Assembly (NCBI RefSeq): GCF_003349955.1
Contig: NZ_QLKQ01000027.1
Coordinates: 1-64,000, forward strand
DNA from: Azospirillum brasilense
GTDB lineage: Bacteria > Pseudomonadota > Alphaproteobacteria > Azospirillales > Azospirillaceae
Length of the DNA stretch: 64,000 bases
Direction of reading: 5' to 3'
Shown here in pieces: positions 41,166 to 51,200 of the stretch (the first letter of the stretch is position 1; each line of letters begins with the position of its first letter). The position numbers were made by a program, and so were the translations under genes. Below the pieces are notes generated by a model. The model made no database searches and was not told where the DNA came from. It saw only the letters and a list, made by a program, of their open reading frames with translations.

Positions 41166-42269
41166 TCACGCGCTGGCGGAGCGGGCGGACTGTTCCAGCG
41201 ACTTGATGTGGGACAGGCCGGGCAGGATTTCCGACTTCACGAACTCCATGCGCCGGTTCGGGCCGCCGCCGCCGCGGGCGAAGCGGGCCTTCCACAGGTC
41301 CATCTTCACCGCCAGACCGCACAGCACGCCGCCGATGGTGACGTGGTGGGAGGCGATCAGCTCGCGGATGGAATGGAAGGTCTCGGCGTTGATGTCGCGC
41401 CAGAAGTCCTTGGACCGGTTGTCGAAGCTCTCGAACCGCCCGGTGATCGAGGTCGAGATGTCGGTCAGGTCGCGGCTGATCTCGTCGAGCATGCGCATCT
41501 GCCGGGCGTCGCGCTTGACCTCGGTGGAGCTGCGGATCTCGGCCATCCAGGAAAGGAAGCGCTGGATCTCCGGGACGATGTCGTCCAGGCATTTCTTGAA
41601 ATAGGCCAGCGACAGGAAGATGTCGCCGTATTCCTCGAGGAACTGCGGGATCTCACCCAGCTCGATGTCCAGCCGGTCGGCCATCATGCGCAGGTTGCGC
41701 AGCGCCTCGTCCCGGTTGGGATTGGAGAACATGCCGATGATGTCCTTCACGTCCTGGACCTGCATGTCCTCGGACCCGTAGACATACTCGACCAGCGGGC
41801 GCGTGAAGACGCGCATGTAGTTGGTCAGCTCCTCCTTCTTGCGGTCGGACAGGGTCAGCGACTCGATGCTGTTGACATCGATGTTCATCCGCCGCAGTTC
41901 GATGCGGGAGGTGTAGACGTCGAAGCTGGAGGCGGCGGCGATCTTCTCGATCTTGACGAGGTCGCGCTCCACCTCCTCCTTGTAGGATTCGAAATAGGCG
42001 GTGAGATGGCGCGGCGAAACCTGCCCGCTGCCGGTCTGGACGTCGTGGAACATCTCCACGACGGTCTGCAACCGCACATTCTTGATCAGGCGGGCGTGCT
42101 GGAGCCCCGGCGTCTCCAGCGGGATGGCCGACAGCGGCATGATGTGCAGCGCGTCGCGGGCCTCGTCCTCCCACTGCTTGCGCCGGCCGCCGCCCTGGGG
42201 GCGGGCGGACTTGTCTCCCGCACCCTCGGCCACGGCCTCGCTGGTGTCTGCCCCGTCGCTCAATGCCAT
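41166..42269 (-). CDS. Uncharacterised, largely helical cytoplasmic protein
   Basis: A 367-residue protein I do not recognise. It lacks a signal peptide or TM segment and is predicted helical with charged, heptad-like stretches ('TAYFESYKEEVERDLVKIEKI', 'DEISRDLTDISTSITGRFES'). The C-terminus contains 'RFARGGGGPNRRMEFVK'. Regular spacing of charged residues suggests a scaffold or signalling adaptor, but no motif assigns activity. The ATG at 42269 sits right after GGGGAG; a TTG at 42263 would be better spaced. Operon with the membrane LytTR gene. Confidence 0.75.
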   Translation of the reverse strand: MALSDGADTSEAVAEGAGDKSARPQGGGRRKQWEDEARDALHIMPLSAIPLETPGLQHARLIKNVRLQTVVEMFHDVQTGSGQVSPRHLTAYFESYKEEVERDLVKIEKIAAASSFDVYTSRIELRRMNIDVNSIESLTLSDRKKEELTNYMRVFTRPLVEYVYGSEDMQVQDVKDIIGMFSNPNRDEALRNLRMMADRLDIELGEIPQFLEEYGDIFLSLAYFKKCLDDIVPEIQRFLSWMAEIRSSTEVKRDARQMRMLDEISRDLTDISTSITGRFESFDNRSKDFWRDINAETFHSIRELIASHHVTIGGVLCGLAVKMDLWKARFARGGGGPNRRMEFVKSEILPGLSHIKSLEQSARSASA

Positions 42270-42406
42270 CTCCCCGCAAGCCGGCGCCCATCCGCCCGCT
42301 TGGCCACTGTCGCGGTCCCCCACAAGGATAGCGGGTTGAGGGGGGCAGGCAAGGGTTGAAGGGGGCGTCCCGGAGCAATGTCATAGCACCGGTCGTACAG
42401 AAACGA

Positions 42407-42437
42407 AAAGGGCCGGTCCGCGATGGACCGGCCCTTT
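42407..42437 (-). terminator. Rho-independent terminator for the DUF1150 gene
   Basis: A perfect 13-bp stem (AAAGGGCCGGTCC with GGACCGGCCCTTT) and 5-base loop. On the minus strand it runs into TTTTCGTTT, about 60 bases after the DUF1150 stop. Confidence 0.75.
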
Positions 42438-42499
42438 CGCAACCTCCGGAGAGGCTGCGGCAAAACGTCCGGGCGTCAGAGACACGACGCCCCCGGGCG

Positions 42500-42739
42500 T
42501 CAGTGGACGCTCAGCGGCTCCATGTCGTTCTGGCGGACGGTGGCGAAGGCCACGTCGCGCTCGGCCAGCACCGTCAGCGGCGTGCCGTCGGCGGCGTGGA
42601 CGGAGAAGGCCGGGGCGTCGTCGACGGTCACCGGCCGGACATAGGCCACATGGTCCAGCCCGAAGCCGGCGAAATCCTGGGGCGACAGTTGGCGCAGGTA
42701 GGCGGCGGCCTTGTCGGAGTCGATGTCGAAGCTGTTCAT
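42500..42739 (-). CDS. DUF1150 family small protein
   Basis: A 79-residue cytoplasmic protein of a family restricted to alphaproteobacteria: 'QDFAGFGLDHVAYVRPV', 'FSVHAADGTPLTVLAERDVA'. Function unknown. It follows the hsp20 gene by about 60 bases on the same strand, a pairing known in this class, so it may be heat-induced. AAAGGA precedes the ATG. Confidence 0.9.
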   Translation of the reverse strand: MNSFDIDSDKAAAYLRQLSPQDFAGFGLDHVAYVRPVTVDDAPAFSVHAADGTPLTVLAERDVAFATVRQNDMEPLSVH

Positions 42740-42798
42740 GACGCGGTCCTTTGGACGAATCGGTCGAGGAGGTGTGGGCGGCGGAGCGCGCAGACCGG

Positions 42799-43278
42799 TC
42801 AGGCGTCGCCGCGGTCGGGCGCGACGTCGATGGTCTGCGGTCCGGCGGTGCCGCTGGCGGCCTGGGCGGGCTGCTCGATCTTGATGGTGCGGACCTTGGG
42901 TTCCGGCAGGGGCCGCTTCAGGTCGATGTTGAGCAGGCCGTTGTCGAGGGAGGCGCCGACGACCTCGATCCCCTCCGCCAGCACGAAGCTGCGCTGGAAC
43001 TGGCGGGCGGCGATGCCGCGGTGCAGGTAGATGCGCGAGCGGTCGTCGGTCTGGCGGCCGCGGATGACGAGCTGGTTGTCCTCGATCTGGACCGACAGGT
43101 CCTCGGAGGTGAAGCCGGCCACGGCCAGCGTGATGCGCAGGCCCTCGTCCCCGATCTGTTCGATGTTGTAGGGCGGATAGCCTTCCGCGGAGTTCTTGGC
43201 GATGCGGTCCAGCGTGCGCTCGAACTGGTCGAAGCCCAGGAGCAGCGGACTGTTGAAGAGCGAAAGACGTGTCGTCAC
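42799..43278 (-). CDS. Small heat-shock protein Hsp20 (IbpA type)
   Basis: A 159-residue holdase chaperone of the alpha-crystallin family that binds unfolding proteins. The N-terminal 'FERTLDRIAKNSAEGYPPYN' is followed by the core domain 'EDLSVQIEDNQLVIRGRQTDD' and 'ASLDNGLLNIDLKRPLPE' with the G-x-L motif. The GTG at 43278 has GAGGAGG upstream; the longer frame is rejected. The SD can pair with an upstream CCTC in a short hairpin, so a thermometer is possible. It probably shares a transcript with DUF1150. Confidence 0.93.
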   Translation of the reverse strand: MTTRLSLFNSPLLLGFDQFERTLDRIAKNSAEGYPPYNIEQIGDEGLRITLAVAGFTSEDLSVQIEDNQLVIRGRQTDDRSRIYLHRGIAARQFQRSFVLAEGIEVVGASLDNGLLNIDLKRPLPEPKVRTIKIEQPAQAASGTAGPQTIDVAPDRGDA

Positions 43279-43382
43279 GGCGCATCCTCCTCGAGAGGCG
43301 AGCGAGTTGCACATTGGGCCCGTTTCCGGCGCCCGGCTGGCTGGCGGCCCGAAAGGGGAAGCTCGGCGCCGCCTCGTCATAG

Positions 43383-43409
43383 ATTGGGGTAGGCCGCCCG
43401 GCGGTCAAG
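43383..43409 (-). promoter_or_regulatory. Sigma-32-like heat-shock promoter of hsp20
   Basis: Minus strand: CTTGAC (43409-43404), 14 bases, then CCCCAAT (43389-43383), close to the RpoH pattern CTTGAA-N13/14-CCCCAT. It lies about 100 bases before the hsp20 GTG. Confidence 0.5.
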
Positions 43410-43502
43410 GTTCGCCGTTGCGGCAAAGCGCCCGCGCGCGTTCGGCGGCGCAACCGGAGCGCAGAATCAGGGCGGGGATCAGGGCGGGGATCAGGCCGGG
43501 AA

Positions 43503-43928
43503 TCAGGTCAGGGGATTGGCGGCCGGTGCCGTGAAGACGAAGCGCCGGCTCGACCAGTAGTTCCAGGCGAAGGTGACGGCGGTCGCCGCGATCTTGGCGG
43601 CCAGCGGCGGAACGGTGGGGACCAGCAGGCCGACCACCAGAGTGGACAGCCCCAGCCCGACCAGGTTGAAGGCCAGGAACAGCGGCAGGCGGCGGGCCAT
43701 CGGGGCCGCCTCCCGGCGCATCCGGAAGGTCCAGCTGCGGTTCAGCAGGAAGCTGCACAGCACGCCGGCGCCGTAGCCCACGGCGTTGGCGGCCAGGACG
43801 GGGACGCCGGCCAGCGACACCAGCGCCAGGAACAGCGCAAAATCCACCCCGGTGTTCAGCAGACCGACCACGGCGAAGCGGATGGCCGTCCAGGGAGCGG
43901 CGCGCCGCCGGCCTTCCGTGCCGCTCAA
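43503..43928 (-). CDS. GtrA-family membrane protein
   Basis: A 141-residue protein with four TM helices: 'AIRFAVVGLLNTGVDFALFL', 'LAANAVGYGAGVLCSFLLNR', 'FNLVGLGLSTLVVGLLV' and 'KIAATAVTFAWNYWSSRRFV'. GtrA proteins flip undecaprenyl-phosphate-glucose for O-antigen or other surface glycan decoration. The start is a TTG (43928) overlapping the stop of the GtrB-like gene, because no ATG precedes the first TM helix. The two clearly work together. Confidence 0.87.
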   Translation of the reverse strand: MSGTEGRRRAAPWTAIRFAVVGLLNTGVDFALFLALVSLAGVPVLAANAVGYGAGVLCSFLLNRSWTFRMRREAAPMARRLPLFLAFNLVGLGLSTLVVGLLVPTVPPLAAKIAATAVTFAWNYWSSRRFVFTAPAANPLT

Positions 43929-45016
43929 CGGTTGGCCCCGCTGTTGACCTCGATGCGGGAGAAGGCCCCGGCGGCCGCGGCGATGCCGGTCCCCAGGGGC
44001 ACCGTGGCGGGGGCCGGCGCGGCCGGCACCCCGGCTTCGACGGCGGTTTGATGGGCGGCCAGGGCGTCCGGATGACGGGCGATGCGGTCCACCACGAACA
44101 GCGGTCGCTGCTTCGTCTCCATGTAGAGCCGCCCCAGATACTCGCCGAGCACGCCGAGGATCAGAAGCTGGGTGCTGCCCAGCACCAGCGAGACGACCAT
44201 CACGCTGGTCCAGCCGGGGACCGTCGCGTGCTGCGACCAGCTTACCAGCGCGTAGCCCAGCGCCAGCACCGCGCACAGCGCGAAGAAGAAGCCGATGTAG
44301 GAGGCGGCGCGCAGCGGCTTGATGGAGAAGCTGGTGATGGCGTCCACCGCGAAGCGGATCATCTTGCCCAGCGGGTACTTGGTCTCGCCGACAGCGCGGG
44401 CCTGCCGGTCGTAGGGCAGCGGTTCCTGCTTCAGCCCGATCCAGCTCACCATGCCGCGGATGAAGCGGTGCTGCTCCGGCATGGCGTTCAGCACCTCCAG
44501 GGCGCGGCGGCTCATCAGGCGGAAGTCGCCGGTGTCCTTGGGGATCTCGATGTCGACCAGCCGGTCGAGCAGGCGGTAGAACAGCGCCGCCGTGCCCTTC
44601 TTGAACCAGGTCTCGCCGTCGCGGGCCATGCGGGTGCCGTAGACCACGTCGGCCCCGGCGTCCATGCGGGCCATCATGGTGGTCAGCAACTCCGGCGGGT
44701 CCTGAAGGTCGGCGTCGATGATCAGGATGCGCTCGCCCCGGCAGACATGAAGGCCGGCGGTCAAAGCGAGCTGGTGGCCGTGGTTGCGCGACAGCCGCAC
44801 CCCCGTCACCGCCGGGTCGTCGCGCACCAGACCGGCGATGCGGCCCCAGGTGCCGTCCCGCGACCCGTCGTCCACCAGGATCAGCTCATAGCTCTCCCCG
44901 ACCTCGGCGCGGCAGGCCGCGGACACCCGGCGGTGCAATTCGCCGATCCCCTCGGCCTCGTTGTAGCAGGGAACCACCACGGACAACCGCGGGGCCCCGG
45001 CAACGGCGTGCTGCAT
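43925..45016 (-). CDS. GtrB-like polyprenyl-phosphate glycosyltransferase
   Basis: A 363-residue GT2 enzyme with a cytoplasmic GT-A domain ('RLSVVVPCYNEAEGIGELHR', 'ELILVDDGSRDGTWGRI', 'ILIIDADLQDPPELLTTMM', 'DTGDFRLMSRRALEVLNAM') and two C-terminal TM helices. It is expected to load a sugar onto undecaprenyl phosphate at the inner face. It is followed at once by GtrA. The sugar and acceptor are unknown. ATG 45016 has GGGAGAAGG upstream. Confidence 0.92.
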   Translation of the reverse strand: MQHAVAGAPRLSVVVPCYNEAEGIGELHRRVSAACRAEVGESYELILVDDGSRDGTWGRIAGLVRDDPAVTGVRLSRNHGHQLALTAGLHVCRGERILIIDADLQDPPELLTTMMARMDAGADVVYGTRMARDGETWFKKGTAALFYRLLDRLVDIEIPKDTGDFRLMSRRALEVLNAMPEQHRFIRGMVSWIGLKQEPLPYDRQARAVGETKYPLGKMIRFAVDAITSFSIKPLRAASYIGFFFALCAVLALGYALVSWSQHATVPGWTSVMVVSLVLGSTQLLILGVLGEYLGRLYMETKQRPLFVVDRIARHPDALAAHQTAVEAGVPAAPAPATVPLGTGIAAAAGAFSRIEVNSGANR

Positions 45017-45619
45017 GAACCTTCTCCCGTTACCGCCTCCCGTCCCCGCCACAGCCCTGATAGCCGCCCCGATGGTCGTCCCATCCCCGGCTTTCACGGC
45101 GTGAAACCCATCGGAGGACCCCTTCGGGCGAGAGCGCAGTCTTCGGGCGACACCGGCGCGGTACCGCCGGTATCCCGCTTGCCAACGGGATCGCAGGCCC
45201 TTTTGCCCCGCCGGAATTCGGTACTAACCCGGTCATACACCCGTCCCGCCGGCCCGGTTGGCGGAAGTCCCCGGAACGTCACAGGCCTATGGCATTTGCA
45301 ACGATTGCCGGTGCGGGCGGGGTGCCCCGAAAGGCGTGGTGCGGCGCGGAAAGCGGGGCTTTTCCCCTCCCGCGGCGGAGGCGCCCCGCCACCCCGGACG
45401 GCGATGCCGAGCGGGGTGCCTCCGCCGGGCTGCCCATGACGGGCGACCACCTCCGGAGCGGCATGCCCCTTGCGTGAAACCGGCGAAAGGGCGGACCGGA
45501 ACGCAGCGGCATCCGCCCGCGTGACGGGAATGCGTCGCACGATGCGAATCCGCGTCGCGCCACACAGGCAAAATGCAAAACGGGATCGCCAGAGGGTTGC
45601 GATGGCCAGGGGGGATGCG
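45017..45619. other. Divergent non-coding region
   Basis: About 600 bases between divergent genes. It is GC-rich with several short palindromes (for example GGAAA with TTTTCC around 45349-45367). No gene, known riboswitch or clear promoter was recognised; promoters for both flanking genes are expected here. Confidence 0.45.
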
Positions 45620-48259
45620 ATGACCATGGTTTCCAGCGAACTGCTGCTCGGGCTGGCGCAGAACATTGGACTGTTCGCGGTCGTGGCGGTCGTCTTCCTG
45701 CAGATACGCAGCCGCGCCGCCGGCTGGCCGGCGCCGCTGGCCAATGTCCTGCTCGGCCTGATGTTCGGCGGGGTGGCGGTGCTGGGCATGGCCGATCCGG
45801 TGCGGGTGGCGCCGGGCCTGTTCATCGACGCGCGCAACGTCATCGTCGGGCTGGCCGGCCCGTTCGGCGGTCCTCTGGCCGGGGGGGCGGCGGCGGCGGT
45901 GTCCGGTGCCTTCCGCGTCTGGATGGGCGGTCCGGGAGCGGTGGCGGGAGTCACCTCGTTGGCCGGTGCGGGGCTGATCGGCGTCCTGGTGGCGGCGGCG
46001 GCGCGCCGGAGCGGGCGGTTCGGCAACGCGCACCTGACCGCGCTGGCCCTGCTGGTGACGGTGATGGCGCCCTTCAGCTTCCTGCTGCTGCCCCCCGACA
46101 TGGCGCGCCGGCTGATGGACACCGCTCTGGTGCCGCTGAGTCTCGGCAACCTCTTCGGCACGCTGGCGCTGGGCACCTTCCTGCGCAAGGAGCAGGAGCG
46201 CCTCGATCTCCAGATCGCCCTCACCGAAAGCCAGCGCCGCTTCACCGCGACGGTGGCGAACCTGCCGGGCGGCGTGTATCAGCGGGTGCTCGGGGCGGAC
46301 GGCCGGCTGCGCTTTCCCTACTGCAGCCCCGGCTTCTTCCAGGTGATGGGCCTGCCGCCGACGGAGCGGGTGACGATGGAGGCGCTGAGCCGCATCCTCC
46401 ATCCCGATGACCGTCCGCGCGTCTACGCCTCGATCCACGCCTCCGCCGAGACGCTGGCCCCGTGGAATCTCGAATACCGGATCGTCCGGTCCGACGGCGA
46501 GATCCGTTGGATCAGCGCCTCCAGCCGCGCCGTCCGGCGCGACAACGGCGACATCGTGTGGGATGGGATCGTCACCGACGTGACCGAGGCCAAGCGCAAC
46601 GAGCAGGCGCTGATCCAGGCCCGTCTGGACGCCGAGGCGGCCAGCCGCGCCAAGGCCGAGTTCCTGGCGACCATGAGTCACGAGATGCGCACGCCGCTGA
46701 ACGGCATCCTGGGCTTCGCCAGCCTGCTGCTGGACGAGGATCTGACGCCCCGGCAGAACCACCACGCCCGTCTGGTGCGCGACGCCGGGCGGTCGCTTCT
46801 GACGGTGATCGAGGATGTGCTGGACTTCTCCCGCATCGAGGCGGGGCGGCTGGTGCTGAACGACACCCCCTTCGCCATCCGCGACCTGATCGCCAACTGC
46901 GCGGCGGTGCTGCGCCTGGAGGCCGAGGCGAAGGGGCTGACGCTGCACGCCGCCGTCGCGCCGGACGTCCCGGACTGGCTGAGCGGCGATCCCGACCGGC
47001 TGCGGCAGGTGGTTCTGAACCTGCTGGCCAACGCGGTGAAGTTCACCGAGCATGGCGGCATCGGCCTGACCATCGTGAAGAACGCCGATACCCCCGCCGG
47101 GCCCCATCTGACGATCAGCGTCACCGACACCGGGATCGGCATTCCGCCCGACCGGCAGGGCCAACTGTTCCAGCGTTTCAGCCAGATCGACCGGTCGCGC
47201 GGCGGCACCGGCCTGGGCCTCGCCATCAGCCGCCGGCTGGTGGAGATGATGGGCGGGACGGTCGGGGTGCAGAGCCAGGCGGGCGTCGGGTCCACCTTCT
47301 GGCTGTCGCTGGTGCTTCCGGAATCCGCTCCGCCGGTCCGGGGTCGCGCCCCGTGCGCGGCGGACCTCCTGATCCGCCTGCGCCGCCCGTTGCGCATCCT
47401 TCTGGCCGAGGATCTGGCCATGAACCGCGAACTGACCGTGGCCATGCTGCTGGGAGCCGGCCACCGGGTGGACACCGTCGTCAACGGACGGCAGGCCGTG
47501 GAGGCGGTTCAGCGCGGCGTCTACGATCTCGTGCTGATGGACGTGCACATGCCGGAGATGGACGGTCACGCCGCCACGCGGGCGATTCGCGCCCTGCCGC
47601 CGCCGGTGGGGGCCATCCCGATCCTGGCGATGAGCGCCAGCGCCCTGCCCGACGAGGTCCGGCGCTGCCACGACGCCGGCATGAACGGCCACATCGCCAA
47701 GCCGGTGGACCGGGCCGTCATGCTGGACGCCATCGATCATGCGGTGGGCGATCATGCGGCGGGCGATCATGCGGCGGGCGACCCCGTCCGGCATGGTCCG
47801 GCCCCGGCGGTCCCGATGGCCGCGATGGGAGGGAGCGCGGTGTCCAGGACCGTGGCGGAGCCGATCCCGCTCCGTCAGCCGCTCGATCCGGCGATGCTGC
47901 GCCAGCTGGCCGACGAGGTGGGGGAGGACGCCTGCGCCGGTCTGGCCGCCGTGTTCCTCGACGAGCTTCCCCGGCGGACGAGCCACCTGCGCGCGGGCGG
48001 CTCATCCACCGGCGTGGCGGCGGAGGCGCAGGCGCTGATCGCGCCGTCGGCCCGCCTGGGGCTGGTCCGTCTGGCGTCCGCCTGCCGGGCGCTTTGCGCC
48101 GCCCTCCGCGCGGGGCGCCGGGATGAGGCGGCGGGGTTGGTCGCCAGCGTCCTGGATGCGGCGGAGGAGGGGGCGTGGGCCCTGCGCGAGGCCCTGCCCG
48201 CCGATCGGGCGGAGGCCCTTTCCAAGTCTCTTGCGAAGGACATCGTCCGGACGCCATAA
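45620..48259 (+). CDS. Hybrid histidine kinase with LytS-type 5TMR sensor
   Basis: An 879-residue membrane kinase. Residues about 1-190 form a 5TM-5TMR_LYT sensor ('NVIVGLAGPFGGPLAGGAAA'), then a PAS/PAC domain (about 205-340), HisKA with His354 in 'FLATMSHEMRTP', HATPase ('NLLANAVKFTEHG', 'DTGIGIPPDRQG', '[14 protein letters not shown]') and a receiver with Asp641 ('VLMDVHMPEMDG'). The C-terminal region (about 760-870) looks like an HPT domain, but the phospho-accepting His position is Gln804 (AEAQALIAPSARLG). ATG 45620 has GGGGGGAT upstream. A second hybrid kinase follows at once. Confidence 0.88.
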   Translation: MTMVSSELLLGLAQNIGLFAVVAVVFLQIRSRAAGWPAPLANVLLGLMFGGVAVLGMADPVRVAPGLFIDARNVIVGLAGPFGGPLAGGAAAAVSGAFRVWMGGPGAVAGVTSLAGAGLIGVLVAAAARRSGRFGNAHLTALALLVTVMAPFSFLLLPPDMARRLMDTALVPLSLGNLFGTLALGTFLRKEQERLDLQIALTESQRRFTATVANLPGGVYQRVLGADGRLRFPYCSPGFFQVMGLPPTERVTMEALSRILHPDDRPRVYASIHASAETLAPWNLEYRIVRSDGEIRWISASSRAVRRDNGDIVWDGIVTDVTEAKRNEQALIQARLDAEAASRAKAEFLATMSHEMRTPLNGILGFASLLLDEDLTPRQNHHARLVRDAGRSLLTVIEDVLDFSRIEAGRLVLNDTPFAIRDLIANCAAVLRLEAEAKGLTLHAAVAPDVPDWLSGDPDRLRQVVLNLLANAVKFTEHGGIGLTIVKNADTPAGPHLTISVTDTGIGIPPDRQGQLFQRFSQIDRSRGGTGLGLAISRRLVEMMGGTVGVQSQAGVGSTFWLSLVLPESAPPVRGRAPCAADLLIRLRRPLRILLAEDLAMNRELTVAMLLGAGHRVDTVVNGRQAVEAVQRGVYDLVLMDVHMPEMDGHAATRAIRALPPPVGAIPILAMSASALPDEVRRCHDAGMNGHIAKPVDRAVMLDAIDHAVGDHAAGDHAAGDPVRHGPAPAVPMAAMGGSAVSRTVAEPIPLRQPLDPAMLRQLADEVGEDACAGLAAVFLDELPRRTSHLRAGGSSTGVAAEAQALIAPSARLGLVRLASACRALCAALRAGRRDEAAGLVASVLDAAEEGAWALREALPADRAEALSKSLAKDIVRTP
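47735..47779. repeat. 15-base tandem repeat, three copies, inside a kinase gene
   Basis: Three near-identical copies of GATCATGCGGCGGGC (one base change in the first) encode repeated Asp-His-Ala-Ala/Val-Gly in the linker between the receiver and the degenerate HPT region. Confidence 0.85.
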
Positions 48260-48264
48260 TTACC

Positions 48265-51200
48265 ATGCGCGGCAATTTTCTCTCCTCCGGCGTGCGCCGG
48301 ATTGTGCGGACACCGGTGATGGACGAAGCTTTCCTGACGACGGAGGGGCCCGCCGCGGCCACCCGCACGCGGCTGCGGACCTTGCTGACGACCATCGTCG
48401 GGGTGATCACCCTGTTCGGAGTCGGCCTGTGGGGGGTGGCCACCTGGGCCGACCGCGACGAGGCGGTGAGCCATGCCCGCGACCGGACGCTGAGCGCCGC
48501 CCGCCTGCTGCACGAGCATGTGCGCCGCACCGTCGCCACCAGCGACCTCGTTTTGCAGCGCGTGGACGACCGGCTGCGCGTGCGGGAGATGGATTCGGTC
48601 GCGCGCGACCTGCCGCTGTGGCAGGAACTGCGCGCCATGGCCGATGCCATACCGGAGATCAGCGCCATCTGGATTCACGACGCCGCCGGAAGCGGGCTGC
48701 TGACCACCCGTCAGTTCCCGGCGCCGCCGATGAACAACACCGACCGCGCCTTCTTCCAGGCCCACCGGAACGGCGAGGCGTTCCACATCGGCGGGATGAT
48801 CCGGGGCCGCCTGTCGGGCAAGCCGACCTTCACCATCAGCCGTCGCATCGGGACCGTGGAGAATTTCCAGGGCGTCGCCAACATCGCCGTGGACCTGGAT
48901 TATTTCCGGTTCTTCTTCGAGGGGCTGAACATCGGCCGCGGGGGAGCGGTCGCCGTCTACCGCGAGGACGGGACCCTGCTGTTCAGCCTGTCCGGCCAGG
49001 ACAGCGGCGCACCGCCGTCCGCGGCATCATCGGACCTGCCGCTGGTCGCCCCGCCGATGGACGAGGCGCCGCGGTCCACCGGCGGCACGATCTTCAGCCG
49101 GTCCCCGGTGGACGGGTCGGAGCGGATCGTCGCCAATCTGCGGGTCCAGGACCTGCCGCTGATCGTTCAGGTCGGCATGTCGCAGGACGAGGCGCTGACC
49201 CCCTGGCGCGAGCGCACGATCCACGGCGGCCTGCTGGTTCTGCTGGCGGTGGCCGCCTGCGCCGCGCTGGCGATGGCGGCGGCGCGCAGCCTGTCGCGCG
49301 AGGAGGTGGGACGCCGCCGGCTGGCCGAGACGAACGCCGACCTGGACGCCACCGCCCGCAGCCTGGAACAGGCCAACCGCGCCTTCGCCGGGGCCAACCG
49401 GCGGCTGAACCTGATCCTGCAATCCGCGTCGGAAGGCATCTGCGGCGTCGACCGGGACGAGCGGATCACCTTCGCCAACCCCGCCGCCTGCGCGCTGACC
49501 GGCTACAGCAACGAGGAGATGCTGGGCCGCAGCCTGCATGTGCTGCTGCACCACACCCGCGCCGACGGCACGCCGGCGCCGACCATCGACTGCCCGGTCT
49601 TCGAGGTTCTGCGCACCGGCGAGGCGCGGGGCGGCTCGGAGGACATCTACTGGCGCAAGGACGGCACCAGCTTCCCCGTGGAGTTCGCGGCGTCGCCCAT
49701 GCTGGAGGACGGGCGGGTCGAGGGCGCCGTCGTCGTCTTCCACGAGATCGCCGAGCGCAAGCGGGCCGAGGTCGCGCTGCGCCAGGCCAAATCCGTGGCC
49801 GAGGCGGCCAGCCGCGCCAAGAGCGAATTCCTGGCCAACATGAGCCATGAGATCCGCACGCCGATGAACGCCATCCTGGGTCTGGTCCATCTGATCCAGC
49901 AGACCGACCTGTCGTCGCGGCAGCGCGATTACGCTCAGAAGATCCGCGTCTCGGCGCAGTCGCTGCTCGGCATCCTGAACGACATCCTGGACTTCTCCAA
50001 GGTCGAGGCCGGCAAGCTGGAGCTGGAGCGGGTGGAGTTCCGCCTGGACGACCTGCTGCAGAACCTGGCGGTGATCATCGGCGCGGCGGCCCAGGACAAG
50101 GACATCGAGGTCCTGTTCTCGGTCGGGCCGGAGGTTCCGCTCGACCTCGTCGGCGATCCGCTGCGTTTGCAGCAGGTGCTCATCAACCTCGCCGGCAACG
50201 CCATCAAGTTCACCGAAGCGGGGGAGGTGGTGGTGTCGGTCCGCGCCGTCGAGGTGACGGAGGATCGGACGGTCCTGGCCTTCTCGATCCGCGACACCGG
50301 CATCGGCATCGACGCCGATCAGAAGGAGCGGCTGTTCCAGGCCTTCAGCCAGGCCGACAGCTCCACCACTCGGCGCTACGGCGGCACCGGCCTGGGGTTG
50401 GCCATCTGCACGCGTCTGGTCGCCCTGATGGGCGGCGTGATGGACGTGTCGAGCGAGCCGGGCCAGGGCAGCGATTTTCATTTCACCGCCGTGTTCGGCA
50501 ACGCCGCCTTCGGGCTGGCCGGCATGGCGGGCGCCGGGCGGGCGGGGGAGCGTCCGCTGCGCTCCCGCGTGGTGCCGCGCGGCCTGTCCGTGCTGGTGGT
50601 GGACGACAACCTCACCGCGCGCGAGGTGCTGGGCGAGCTGGTCACGTCCTTCGGCTGGCGGACGTCGCTCTGCGCGTCGGGAGCCGAGGCGATCGCGGAG
50701 CTGGAGCGCGCGACCGCCGAGGGGACGCCCTACGACATCGTGCTGATGGATTGGAAGATGCCGGGGATGGACGGGCTGGAGACCTCCCGCCGCATCCGCG
50801 ACGACGGGCTGGTCAAGGCCCCGGTCATCATCGTGGTTTCCGCCTTCGGGCGGGAGCGGATGGGCGCCGGAGCGGGCGGCGAGGGGCTGGAGGGGCTGGC
50901 CCTCGGCGGTGCGCTGGTCAAGCCGGTCACCGCCTCCTCGCTGCTCGACGCGGTGATCGACGCCTATGGGCGCGGCGCCGGGGGCGACGCGGCGGAGGCG
51001 ACGCCGCTGCACGCCTGCGCGGCGCATCCCGCCGGCTTCCTCCGGCCGCAGCCGCTGCGCCCCCTGTTCGGGCACCGCCTGCTGCTGGTGGAGGACAACA
51101 GCATCAGCCAGGAGGTGGCCCGCGAGATCCTGGAGCGCGCCGGCGCCCGCGTCACCCTGGCCGGCAACGGCTACGAGGCCGTCGCCTGCGTCGAGGAGGC

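Noticed and set aside
43279-43380. A classical ROSE element before hsp20
   Set aside because: The leader lacks a convincing multi-stem ROSE pattern; only a 4-bp SD-masking hairpin is visible.
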